NCBI GenBank assembly: GCA_030386875.1
Contig: CM059559.1
Span: 64,246,392 to 64,310,391 of the forward strand
DNA: 64,000 bases
Source: Morinoia aosen
Lineage: Eukaryota; Arthropoda; Malacostraca; Amphipoda; Talitridae
Direction: 5' to 3'
Shown: positions 21,983 through 32,136 of the stretch, piece by piece
Layout of the letters: each line of letters begins with the position of its first letter
Numbering within the stretch: the stretch's first letter is position 1
The notes under the pieces: generated by a model
What the model was told of the DNA's origin: nothing
Databases searched by the model: none
Seen by the model: only the letters and a program-made list of their open reading frames with translations
Program-made: the position numbers and the translations under genes

Positions 21983-22303
21983 CTTCGCTGAGCGTATAGA
22001 AAAAAAGATTGATTAATGTTATTATATAGGATATTAAAATATGCGGAGTTCCGTAATGTGAAAATTTGCCGTAATTTATTAGGTCAAAATGTCCGACATT
22101 TGGAAGAAGGACAAACCGCTAAACTTAAATGAACCAAGAAACTATAAACTCTTCGGAGCAGGACTTCAAGTAGACAGGCGGGCGCTGGACTTTCGGTCTG
22201 CGCCAGTGCCGTCGTAGGAAGCAAACCGTGCTCTGTGGAGATAGTTGCGGTTAGTCGTGATGTAATTTTAATCATAGGTTTAGCACAGTTTATCGTTATC
22301 GTT

Positions 22304-22398
22304 TTATAAGTTATAAGGTAAGTTATAGTTTTAAGTTTATAAGGTAAGTTATAGTTTTAAGTTTATAAGGTAAGTTATAGTTTTAAGTTATTAAGTTA
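22304..22398. repeat. 26-bp minisatellite
   Basis: Three to four tandem copies of a 26-base unit, GTTTATAAGGTAAGTTATAG followed by TTTTAA. Confidence 0.9.
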
Positions 22399-23479
22399 TA
22401 GTTATTAAGAATGCATGGGGAAACGTCGTCCTAAGTACCCAGCTCACGGCATGGCAAGTATTTGGTTTTAAACTTATAGTTTACGAACCTCCAATAAGCT
22501 CGTGAGCATCAGGACGTGCCGGGAAGCGTAGTCAGGCGAGTGGACGGTGAGTGGTGCAGGTCAGCAGCAAGGAGGGCGCCTCAGCCTCTCATCTTCTGTC
22601 CGCTCGGTCCTCGGAAGAATGGACGGATAGCGTAGCGAAGCTGACGTGAGACCACCGGCGTCCCTGGGCTGGTTGCAGGCAGGTTCCACACGGTGTTCGA
22701 GACGAAGGCTGAGTAAGCTCAAGTTTGTATAAGCAATAAAGTTGATGGAAGATGTTTGCTTAGTGGAGGTGGGAGGCGATCTGAATTTGCATCCAGAAAA
22801 TTTACGAGGTAAGTACGGCTTGGCTCAAATGGTGTATTCATTAGGATGTATTCAGGATAGTAAACCAAAGTTCAAGAACCAAAGACAAGCCTAGAGCTGG
22901 GTTATAGAAGTTTTTACGTTATTGAATTTGCTTAAATTATCTGCACTAATTTTAATTGAAAGGTTTGAAGGGCTATTTATAGTTTATTATCAATTACTTA
23001 TATCCTTAAAATTAAGTTCAAGAACAAGAAAAGCTTAAAGTTAACGAACGTGAAAACTGATACAGGAACTCCTGTAAATTTATTGTACAGAGCGTGGCAG
23101 AGAGTTTCTAATGACAAAGCTTACTAAACACTATAATGCTTACCTTCGCTTATAATTATGTAAAAAAAATACCGGCTCATCTTGGCCGAAAATTAAGCAC
23201 ACCTGTCCGAATACATCATAGAGCGCGCTGGTCTTATTTCTACGATCATATACTGGACTAGCAGTTATTAAAATATGTTTTGACATCTAAGTTATTTATT
23301 GCTTTAATTTTATTACGAAAATGCAAAGCACGATCGGCATTAAGCACCCAAAAAGGTGTAAATAAAGTATTTCATTATTATTAATCCTTTATTTAAGCTA
23401 AATCTAGAATATTTGGTTAAGCCTTTCAAGCCATATTAAGGCGTTGTAAAGAGTGGATGATGGAACACACAATTTTGAA
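22399..23479. other. Region with one coding-like, donor-ended segment
   Basis: GC-richer to 22740. From 22742 a + strand frame stays open for about 50 codons. It contains GGDLNLHPENL and then GAG|GTAAGT (donor at 22808/22809), a near-perfect splice donor. I do not recognise the protein and the frame is short, so this is only a possible exon end. The remainder to 23479 shows nothing I can identify. Confidence 0.25.
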
Positions 23480-23800
23480 GGGAATTAAGCAAACGGGGAA
23501 TCTATGAACATGGCTTATCTAACACCATGTTTTCAGAATCAACAAGATACACAGAAGTTTATGAAACATGATAGTAGTTATAAAAGAACGAAATAAGCAA
23601 TGAAAAATTCAGCAGTGAGCTGCAAAAAAATTGATCCGTTGTAAAAAACAAGCGTATGAAATACAAAGGAATGCCCACCTTACCTTCAGCTGGGCCTCAG
23701 AAATTCCCTTGGGATCGCTAGTTCCCATGGATATAATGGTTTTATGCCCTGAGTGGTCAAAACCTTCTGTGACACTTCATCTTAAAATACACCCAATGTC
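23480..23800 (-). repeat. Exon-like dispersed segment, copy C
   Basis: One of four diverged copies (C here, A at 24000-24509, B at 56000-56680, D at 57950-58960). On the - strand copy C encodes GHKTIISMGTSDPKG then EAQLK and ends at a splice-donor-like AAG|GTAAGG (about 23682). Copy A aligns without gaps over 21 residues at this place (GDTNIVSIGISAPRG). One upstream in-frame TGA is present. The complementary + strand is also open, so the coding strand is not certain. Confidence 0.4.
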
Positions 23801-23999
23801 TTTCTGTCTAACTCGAGTGCAACTGGCTCGTCAAGGGCTGGCGCACAATTATTGTCAAATGCCCAAGTGATAGCGGGAAGATAAGTGACGGGTCGCTTGC
23901 CTCTCCTCCATCCCAGTCAACTGATCGTGTTGAAAAAAATAGTTGGATATTAAGTATAGGACTGCTATCCAACCAATGAATATTCTGACTACGAAACAC

Positions 24000-24509
24000 C
24001 TTTAATAGTTATCATTATTATATAAGAAAGATTTAGCCTCCCTTAACCACGACAAAGATGTTCTAAGAGAGGAAGGAGGAAGGCACCATTTAGTTTGGAA
24101 TTGAGGGAACGCAATATCTTTGCACACGGTGCACAGAAACAGGAAGCCAAGAAAGGAGTTTATGAAACACGATAAAGTTGAAGAAGAAAGTAGTAGGTGC
24201 TGAAAAACAGGACAGCCGTGAACCGACAAAAAGATGGTCCATAACGAAACAAAAACCTATTCTATTTCAACAAAAAGAGAGCCCACCTTACCTTTAGCTT
24301 GGGCCCTCACATAGTCCCCCTGGGAGCGCTAATTCCTATAGATACAATATTTGTATCCCCCCGAGGGGATATACCTTTAATAGTTTCCTGGTCAAATTTT
24401 AGAGAGAATAAATGCTCCTCACAGCATAGGTTTGTAAAGTTTATCCTTCGTTTTAGGTTCCATATCCGTAGCTTTACGTATATAATTAGTAAGGGTATAC
24501 TTGCTGGAA
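24000..24509 (-). pseudogene. Exon-like dispersed segment, copy A
   Basis: On the - strand a pyrimidine-rich tract ending in CAG (about 24509) is followed by an open frame (LTNYIRKATDMEPK, DKLYKP). After a one-base shift comes CEEHLFSLKF and KGISPRGDTNIVSIG, then a further one-base slip and a donor-like AAAG|GTAAGG near 24294. Two single-base breaks in an otherwise open, splice-bounded stretch suggest a dead exon. I do not recognise the family. Similarity to copies B, C and D supports past protein coding on one strand or the other; the + strand is also open in part. Confidence 0.35.
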
Positions 24510-24739
24510 AAAAACTTAATTAGAGAAAAATATCGAATTACTTGTGTTTCAAAGTTCTGTACATGTTAGAATACAAATATAATCACTGATTTAAGCTAGA
24601 TTAGACAGAACAAAATTATTGGTATCAAAAATATTGGTATCAAATATCACAATGCGAGTAGACTAAGTGAGTTAATTTTGTACATAATTGAAATTACAGA
24701 TGACTAGTTGTTTCTGCTCACCAGATATTCGCATGTTTA

Positions 24740-25919
24740 GGACACCGTCTGGGTAAGAGAAAAGTCCGTTATTTATTAATGGATTTCTCTGAAATTTTCA
24801 CAGGTGTGAAATGATGGAAAGATCATTTGTTATTTCGACAAAATTTTTGTATCTGCACTGGATTTTTTTTTTCTGAAAAATATGATAAAGTAGGGTTTTT
24901 GAAATCTATCTTCTTCTACAATTTTGAAGTTACAGAACCAGAACTTCATTATTAGATTGCTTATATGTCTATATAACCATAAGGGGCTACGAATTTTGAT
25001 ACCTTTTTTTGTGTATTTTGGGAATATTTTTTTTAAATATGTAACCTTTTTCAATATTTTTTCATGTCTTGTAATTATCAAAACAATTGATGTATCAAAA
25101 AATGTATCCCCTTATGGATACACCTTGCTAAGCCCTATCGAATGGTATATAAACCATTCTTGTAGCTCTAAAATTGTGGAAGAAGTAGCATTTGAGAAAC
25201 CAATGATCAAGTTTCCAGAAAAACGTGTTTTTTCACAAAAAAATTGTTTTTCTTTTTATCCTTTGAACTACAGGATTTTCTACAATGAACTCTTGAGCGT
25301 TTGTAGCTCTTTTCAAGCCCTTTCGATTGATATAATTTACATTGCTGTAGCTCTGTAACTCTGTGAAAAAATATACAACAAAAGACAATACGAGTACATG
25401 TAATTCTTCAAAATAACCACTTGTTTATATTTTTTTATTTTTTTTGACAAAATACGTTTTTTAAGTCAACTCGTCTGTTTTGTAGCTCTTTTCAAGCCCT
25501 TTGGATTGGTGTGCTCGCCATAGCTGTAGCTATGATACTGCAGCTGTCATCGAGCTATGAATGAAAGCTGCGGTATCATAGATACGGCAGAACAGCTATA
25601 TTCTGAAATTGTCAAAATCTCATGAAAAAAATTTATTGAGCGTTAGAATGATTCGTTTGAATAATGAAAACACTTTGAGTAGCTCATGAACGAACTCTAT
25701 TGCCTTTGCCGCAGAGAAACACGCTCAATTGACTCCCAATAATGAGGGGGGGAGGGGTCAAGGTCACGCCACCCCCATCGCTTTCCCCCCTCTGGTGGGC
25801 GCACTATTCGAAGTAGACGTAAACGGAAAGTACCAATGAAAGCGCAAGAAAATCCTCTATAAGATGCATATAAAAACAAAAAATCAACACTTATCTCGAT
25901 TTCTACCCAGACGGTGTCC
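24740..25919. mobile_element. 1.18-kb TIR element, copy 1 (TTA flanks)
   Basis: Starts GGACACCGTCTGGGTA and ends CAGACGGTGTCC, with TTA on each side (24737-24739 and 25920-25922). A second copy lies inverted at 53972-55147. The interior has short inverted modules (CTTCTTCTACAATTTTGAAG at 24909 against the complement near 25165) and a hairpin near 25525-25590, but no transposase. The 3-bp TTA flank fits a PIF/Harbinger-type non-autonomous element; this placement is inference. Confidence 0.75.
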
Positions 25920-25922
25920 TTA

Positions 25923-26099
25923 ACGGCACCAGAGATAGAGGCAAAATGAATGAACTACTGGAGGTTTCACATGTCTATAAGCCACAGTCTTATTGAACAA
26001 TTTTATAACGAAAAAAAATATTTATAACTTCGTTGAGGCTAGGTTCTAGTTTATGACTTATATTATTTGAATTTGCTCCATTATACAATATTATACAAT
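25923..26099. other. Short unassigned spacer
   Basis: Between the TIR element and the second Penelope-like remnant; includes GGTGCCGTTAAGGACACC-like text next to the element end but no other signal. Confidence 0.3.
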
Positions 26100-26174
26100 T
26101 TTTTTGCATTTGAACACAGATTTTCATTTGAGGGCTTACAGCTATGATCAACACGGAAATGATTAAAAATGGAA

Positions 26175-26290
26175 CCTTAATACCTGCGTGAGGTTAATCT
26201 TAGCTTCACTGTCATCCTAGGCATGCCAATGCACTATTTATTGAAAGACTTGCGTTCTATCCTGTTACATTCGAACTGATATATCACGTT
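26175..26290 (-). pseudogene. GIY-YIG-like endonuclease remnant, copy 2
   Basis: The - strand reads CIGMPRMTVKLRLTSRRY, corresponding to the YIG-x-T-x-x-x-L-x-x-R core of GIY-YIG nucleases, downstream of RT as in endonuclease-bearing Penelope-like elements. Neighbouring stops show decay. Identification is by motif and by alignment to copy 1. Confidence 0.5.
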
Positions 26291-26479
26291 GCTTCTGCCA
26301 AGTTCACTGAATCCGGATCTGGAAATTTTGTTTCTAAGTAGGAGATGACTGATTTCGTGATTTTGTAGTACACGCGAAGTTTTATGAACATATCAGGATC
26401 TATGGGTTTCACGAAAGTTTGAACAACATTTTTGAAGGCACGTTCATTAGTTTTGTAATTGCAATGCGTTTGATTTCCA

Positions 26480-27000
26480 TATTATATATATATGTTCCGC
26501 GTAATATCCTGGATTATGGTCCTAATTCAAAATTCGATTTACAAAGTAACCAATTCCATCAATAAGCGTATTGGAGAAATTGTTATTAACTAGCAACCGC
26601 TTGCATCATAGCATTTCTGAATGAAAACTAGCCCATCTGCTGCACACTTCATAAGTGCTTTTTAACAAGGTATGGATAACGCCTTCTTAATACACATGCG
26701 CTGCATCACAATCACAGTTTCTGGTTCCACCAGCATGTGAGGGCTTTACATACACAGTTATGCGAATAGCACCCTGAGGTGCTTCAACTGAAACGTAAAG
26801 AAATGACAGCTTCCCATTTACACCCAGCTCATACGTAAACGTAACACCGGATTATCAGTCATCAAATTCATCAACATCTCCAATTGCTCTACCATATCAA
26901 TTTCAACGAAAACATCGTCCACGTACCTTCCGTATAAAATCGGCTTCACCGGTATAGAGTTCAAGTTACAGGAGCACTGCACATTTATAAACTTGAACCT
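26480..27000 (-). pseudogene. Penelope-like reverse transcriptase, copy 2
   Basis: On the - strand KPILYGRYVDDVFVEID carries the catalytic YVDD. After a stop the next frames give CDCDAAHVY, LLKSTYEVCSRWASFHSE and KRLLVNNNFSNTLIDGI, the thumb region of Penelope-type RTs. Compared with copy 1, the catalytic Asp pair is kept, but stops after MSWV and elsewhere show it is inactive. Confidence 0.8.
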
Positions 27001-27420
27001 ACCCTCAACGAAAATACAAATTATTTTTTGCTCTAAAATTTTTCTTTAGGACTGTGGCATAAAGGTTTGTAAATTCTAGTAGATCATCTATTTTGCCTCT
27101 ATCTCTGGTGCCGTTACCGAATGAATATCTGGTGATCAGTAACTAGGAATCTGTAATTTTAATCTTGCACACAATAAGTCCTATCTATTCATATCGCAAT
27201 GGTATTACCAATATTTATATTCAGTCTGATGTAGCTTACGTTCTGGATTGTAATAGATTTATCAAAGTGATTGTTTTGTCTTTGGCATCCAGAGGATGAT
27301 GTTAGTAACATTGAAATGATGCGTTTTATAGACATATATACATAAAATTTTTGAGAAATTGAGAGTTGATGTGTAAAATGATGTGACTATCTTTGTATTC
27401 TAACACGTGGAGAACTAAAA

Positions 27421-28266
27421 CAATTTCGCAAAGTTGAAAAGTAGGAAAATAAATTGTGTTAGCATAATTTGAAACATCTCTATTATACTATCAATCTGTC
27501 GTTATAAGCACATAAAAAAATCTAATTTCAGTACTACGTGCGCAATGAATGGGTGAATGATGGTCAGTTGAGACAATACCCGTACCCGGCACTCCCCTCA
27601 TCCCCCATTAAATAACAGGCTACACCTAGTATCGCTCTAAATGACTACTGTCATCATTTACACTTACAGCGCAACATACTCTACCGGTGATCTCGGAGGG
27701 GATTTTTCTAATGCTGCTGACCGAACAGTATCACAAACTAAGTTTTAATGAATATTTAATTAAAGCAAAATGAAGGCCGTATCTAGTTATTGTTTGCATT
27801 TTCAAAATAGCTAACTTTATTTGATTTCAAATTTCAATTGAATATTGAAATTCAGTTTAAACAATTGCGGTCAAAGTCCTAATATCATGAAGATTTATTT
27901 CTAAATTCATGCGCGTGCATATCACTCGCAACTCGCAAGAAGTGGATGACTAATAGATAGATACAGTATGTAGTCGTCTTGTCGAGAAAGGGCGTTTGAA
28001 CCTCATTTGAGCCTTTCTTTCTTCGTTTGAGCCTGGGTGCTTGGTGACCTGAGTTATTTAGGAACAATCAAAATTTGGCACAAAAATTGGTATCTGTCTG
28101 ACCGCATGATGCCATTCAGGGGTCAGATGCCCTTGCTTGTATGATTTCGAGCTTATTCACATTCTTTTGACAATCTGTTTATGCGAATGAAAACAATTAA
28201 CATCGATTATAAGGCCATATATTAGAACTTAAATAAGAACATTGTGGTTGTGATGCAACTTACCTT
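27421..28266. other. Region without recognisable gene
   Basis: A+T-rich DNA with short unsupported ORFs on the - strand; no repeat or RNA recognised. Confidence 0.45.
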
Positions 28267-28453
28267 CAGAGCTTTCTGAATGACAACTTTCATCGGTTTC
28301 GTTGTTTTGCTTTTCCCGAAACACCGTTCTTAGCTCGGACCCGTTTAAGGCATCGCCCTAACTTGATGCTGCTGCTGCTCTTGTTGCTGTAGTATTATTG
28401 GAGGCAGAACAGACACTGCCGAGGTATTCTTCTTTATTCAAGGTAGGGATCTC
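28267..28453 (-). CDS. Candidate internal exon (one in-frame stop)
   Basis: On the - strand TTATCAG|GAG (about 28453) resembles a splice acceptor and GAAG|GTAAGT (about 28267) is a near-consensus donor. Between them one frame runs the full length: EIPTLNKEEYLGSV, an Ala/Thr-rich stretch from a GCA run, then NGSELRTVFREKQ and DESCHSESSE. A single TAG after the Ala run interrupts it. The composition, acidic and Ser-rich with low-complexity Ala/Thr, is like a regulatory protein region. I do not recognise the gene. It may be a host exon with a sequence error, a pseudogene exon, or chance. Confidence 0.3.
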
Positions 28454-29093
28454 CTGATAATTCACCACGTGACTTTAACTTCCCTTGTCAGTAGGTTATG
28501 TGTAATTACAGAGGCCAATTTAAAATTCCTACGCTTTTCTGCTGCCTCGATGATAGTTCCCACGGTTTGCTATTCATAATGCTAATATTACTGTCAATAT
28601 CGAGTGTAACGTCATCATATTTAGATCCATCAAAAAACATTTATGTTCACATTTCACAGTAAATTCCATCTATTGTTGTTTGATAATCAAGCAGAAATTA
28701 TACCAAAAAAATAACAAACGTCTCGGATTACTCAAGATATGCAAGTAAGACAGCGCCTACCATACTTTGCATTGACTCATGATGGGAAATTATCCAAAAC
28801 AGTGTATGCAAGGTTCAGAATTTATGTAAGAAATCACGTAAAATAATATCCAGAAAAATAATTTTATTTTCACATTTACCTGATTCAAAAACGATATTGA
28901 CCACTAATTGTGCCCGTTCAATTCTGTGTATAAATCACAAATAATTCGACCAGGAAAATCGTATCCATCCTTCAAGAAAAGAAAGAAAAGAAAGAAAGAA
29001 AAGAAAAACATTTCATTTCCAATAAAGTACAAACATGAAATGTCGATAGATTGGTTTTTAAAACACCTTAACATTAACATCCTTAAATGATTA
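28454..29093. other. Region without recognisable gene
   Basis: A+T-rich; includes a purine-rich AAAGAAAG stretch at 28978-29008. No gene or element seen. Confidence 0.45.
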
Positions 29094-30800
29094 TAACACA
29101 TTGGCATCGTAATACCCGTGAAGAATGTTGAAACAAAATGATTGATAGAAAAGTACAACAAAAATGAGTTCCTTTTCTTGCCTAATCTGATTTTGAACTA
29201 ACAGAGCACAATCCTCGCGACGCTCATTTGAAAAACACTTTCATTAGAACGCACAAGTATTGAAAAATGAAAGCGAAAAATGCATTCAAATACCTTAGCA
29301 CAGAAACCCTTAATTGCTATTTATACATGGTTTTCGTAATACCCATGTTAAGTGTTGAAACATATGATTTAGATCCTTAATTGCTGTTCATACATGGTTA
29401 TCGTAATACACATGATAGTTGTCGACACAGGATTTAGGGAGAAGCACAAGTTAATAAAAAATAAACAATAATATGTATAAAAGGATCGTTTTCATTCGGA
29501 GGGCGGCACCAAGTTTCAGTTTCTGTGTTTCATTTTCTAAGTTTCAATTTCTGAAATTTTTGCTAGGAAGTGAAAATTTATCTTATTTTACGTTCGCTAA
29601 GTCATTCTAATACTGATCTTACTTATTCCTGTCGAATATAATGAGCATCACAATTGTTGGTTCCATGCAGCGGAATGACGGTTGCTTTTCCACAATTACT
29701 AGTATTTCATCTGTGGTGCCCGGAAATGGAAATGGAGCTTATTATTTTTCTAATAAATTATCAACTCCTAAATCCAAAAATTCCTTTCGCCCATCCGACA
29801 ACACTTCACTCGCTCTTCCGGTGATGCCTCGCATCCGGTCATGCCTCTACATTTGGTTACGCTTCACATTTGTTTATATCCTACATCCTGTGAAAACCCA
29901 CATGCGGTCTTTCATCCCTATGTAAGGTGTCCCAACGATGATATTTGCTGTAACAAAACACAAAATGGTTATGATATTTCTTACTTACGCTAATAGTACT
30001 GGCGCAAAAAATTCATCGCGGTTAAAGACATGAAAAGTATTGTTTTACATTGCTAGCTGTAATATTTTCAACATAGGTGGAACCGTACATAAGTTAACTA
30101 TCTAAAATTAGTGTTGTCGTAGTGTATTCAAGAGAATAAAAAGGTAAGAAGAGTTTACCACACAAAGCTTACGACAGCAATTTGAGACCAGAATAAGAAG
30201 ATTAAAATGATGATCTTTAAAGTTATGACATTCGTCAAATCCGAGGCTTTTTTTAAACGTTTCAATGAGACCGAAGTAGAGAAATTAGTTACTGAAATAC
30301 CCTCACATTTAACATCAACTCTCTTTTTGCGGTAATTAATATGGGTTTGGAAATGCAAGACGAATGTGAGTCACTAAGAATACAAAATCCCTGTGACACA
30401 TAGCTGAAAATACTCTTGTTAGGGTGCGCGTTATTTGATCACGAGTCCGTAATATTTGCTACATAGCTGGAACTCCAATGTACACACGATCGCAGGAAAG
30501 TAAAAAATTGCCAATGAACTACGTCGCATGTTCAAAAAGCTTCAAGATGAGCGAAAAGTACTTTCGAGTATCTTAAAGTTAAGACCATGGCTTGAGATTG
30601 AATACATGAGGATCGTAATATTTATATTGGTTGATTTTGAAACAAATGGTTGGGAGAAAAATACAAAGAAAGTGCATTACTTCCATTGTGTTGATATCAA
30701 ATACATGAGGATCGTAATATTTCTATCGGTTAAGTTTTGAAACAAATAATTAGGAGAAAAGTACGTAGATAAATGCATTCTCTCCGTTGTGTTGGTCTGA
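29094..30800. repeat. Cluster of diverged 65-105-bp repeat modules
   Basis: A module with ATCGTAATA, then GTTGAAACAAA and GAGAAAAGTAC, ending in TCTGATTTT, occurs at 29094-29200, 29309-29375, 29376-29440, 30592-30690 and 30696-30800. The last two are adjacent and closely similar (each with ATACATGAGGATCGTAATAT). DNA between the copies, including an unrecognised 94-codon ORF at 29641-29925, has no known motif. Confidence 0.65.
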
Positions 30801-31317
30801 TTTTAACACTGGATTATATTTCAAGGGGTCAAGAAAACATTTTAAATGTCATGTGTTGTTAAGAACACTCCAGTTGGTGCACTTCCATATTGAAATTTGA
30901 GCTTACGAACGTTGGAACTAGTGAAATGAGGGATTAAAGGTTGAAAGTAAAACAGGTAGATCCACAATTAATTTCCATCTTTGACTGCTAGGTTGATGTT
31001 AGAGGCAGTTTTACATTGTTTTGTATCAACTAAAAAGCTAAAATACCTGTTACGGATGAAATGAAGGATTTTAATAACGGAAAAATTTAAATTTCGTATA
31101 CAACAAGCTTTGGCACAGAAAAATTCACCGTATTCAAAATAGATGAGAGGGACCGATGTGCAATGCCAACCGTAACATTATCAACATTGCTGGGGCAAAA
31201 CGAGAGAGTCAAAACAGCCTCAAATGGTGTGGCCGAAGCATACTGGAAGAGTGTAAAGGACGACACTGCGTCACACAGGATCAACATGAGCATTTTAAAG
31301 GGGAATATGTTCTAAAC
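30801..31317. other. Region without recognisable gene
   Basis: No coding or repeat signal supported; could include the 3' tail of the LINE lying to its right. Confidence 0.4.
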
Positions 31318-31425
31318 ATACAGACACGCACATACGTACACCTATATCCATACGCATATGCGCACATACGTGCGCTACATGTGCGTACATACGTGCATGT
31401 ACTTGATACTCGTGTACGGGGGGTC
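31318..31425. repeat. ACATACGTGCA-type simple repeat
   Basis: Imperfect alternating purine-pyrimidine tract of CACATACGT / GTGCGTACATACGTGCATG units at the 3' end of the LINE reading on the - strand. Tracts like this are common at the tails of CR1/L2-type LINEs. Confidence 0.75.
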
Positions 31426-32016
31426 ATATTGCATGTGCATATTAAAAATCTGTACTGATTGTTGTATAATGTATCGAGAGAGAAGATAACTAGCAATAAA
31501 AATTCCCGACTTCTCTTCCGGCACGTACTTCAGTTCACACTTATTGTGTTGACGCAAGATAGAGAGCCATTTTAGTTTGAATTCTCTCAGTGTTTGAGGG
31601 GTTTTGAAGCTCTGGGGGAGTCTGTTCCACAGTAAGGCGCCTGATACTGACAGAGCTTTCTGCCCGATGTTAGATGAACGGTATTTGATTGAGACATCAC
31701 GTCTCCTGTTCGGCTTTTGGTTCGTGACGGTAGGGGAGTGGAATTCCACTATTTCAGCACTGCTATGAGGAAGATATAAAAAGGAGAAAACGTATTGGGC
31801 TTTGTGCGCCAGAAACCTTTCCCGAGTCGGAGCCCAGCCAAGTTTATTCAGGAGAGGTGTTACGTTGTCATTCTCTTCGAATTTACAGTTGCATACAACC
31901 TTTGCTGCAAAATTCATGCATTTTTGTAGGTCTTTCTGAAGATCTTTCCAGGCTACAGTAGTCAATACGTGATAAGACCAAAGAATGAACGGCCAACAAT
32001 CTAGATTCTTCGTCAA
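31375..32016 (-). pseudogene. LINE ORF2 C-terminal region
   Basis: A 213-codon segment following RT. It contains the CR1/jockey-type tail: TPLLNKLGWAPTRERFLAHK, HKAQYVFSFLYLP, RSSNIGQKALSVSGALLWN and LPQSFKTPQTLREFKLKWL. Its last codons run into the 31318-31425 simple repeat, so the natural end of the protein is probably slightly earlier (about residue 190). Confidence 0.8.
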
Positions 32017-32136
32017 GCATATTTTTTATACGATTAAAAAACAATAAGGTCCCGTGAATTGCGTTTCAGGTTTTATCAACGTGGGATTTGAAGGACATGT
32101 TTCTATCGAACCAGATACCTGATTTTTTTTTACTTT

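Larger units (their letters stand above)
26100..27420 (-). mobile_element. Penelope-like element remnant, copy 2
   Basis: Same orientation and order as copy 1 (11100-12430). An upstream block includes text corresponding to SSGCQRQNNHFDKSI (near 27240-27300). RT follows with an intact YVDD at 26911-26928, then thumb-region text and a GIY-YIG-like remnant near 26180-26260. Stops interrupt every domain. The two copies are diverged but collinear over about 1.3 kb, so they are separate old insertions or an old duplication. Confidence 0.75.

Noticed and set aside
28978..29008. Lys-rich short coding region
   Set aside because: Follows from a simple AAAGAAAG purine tract.
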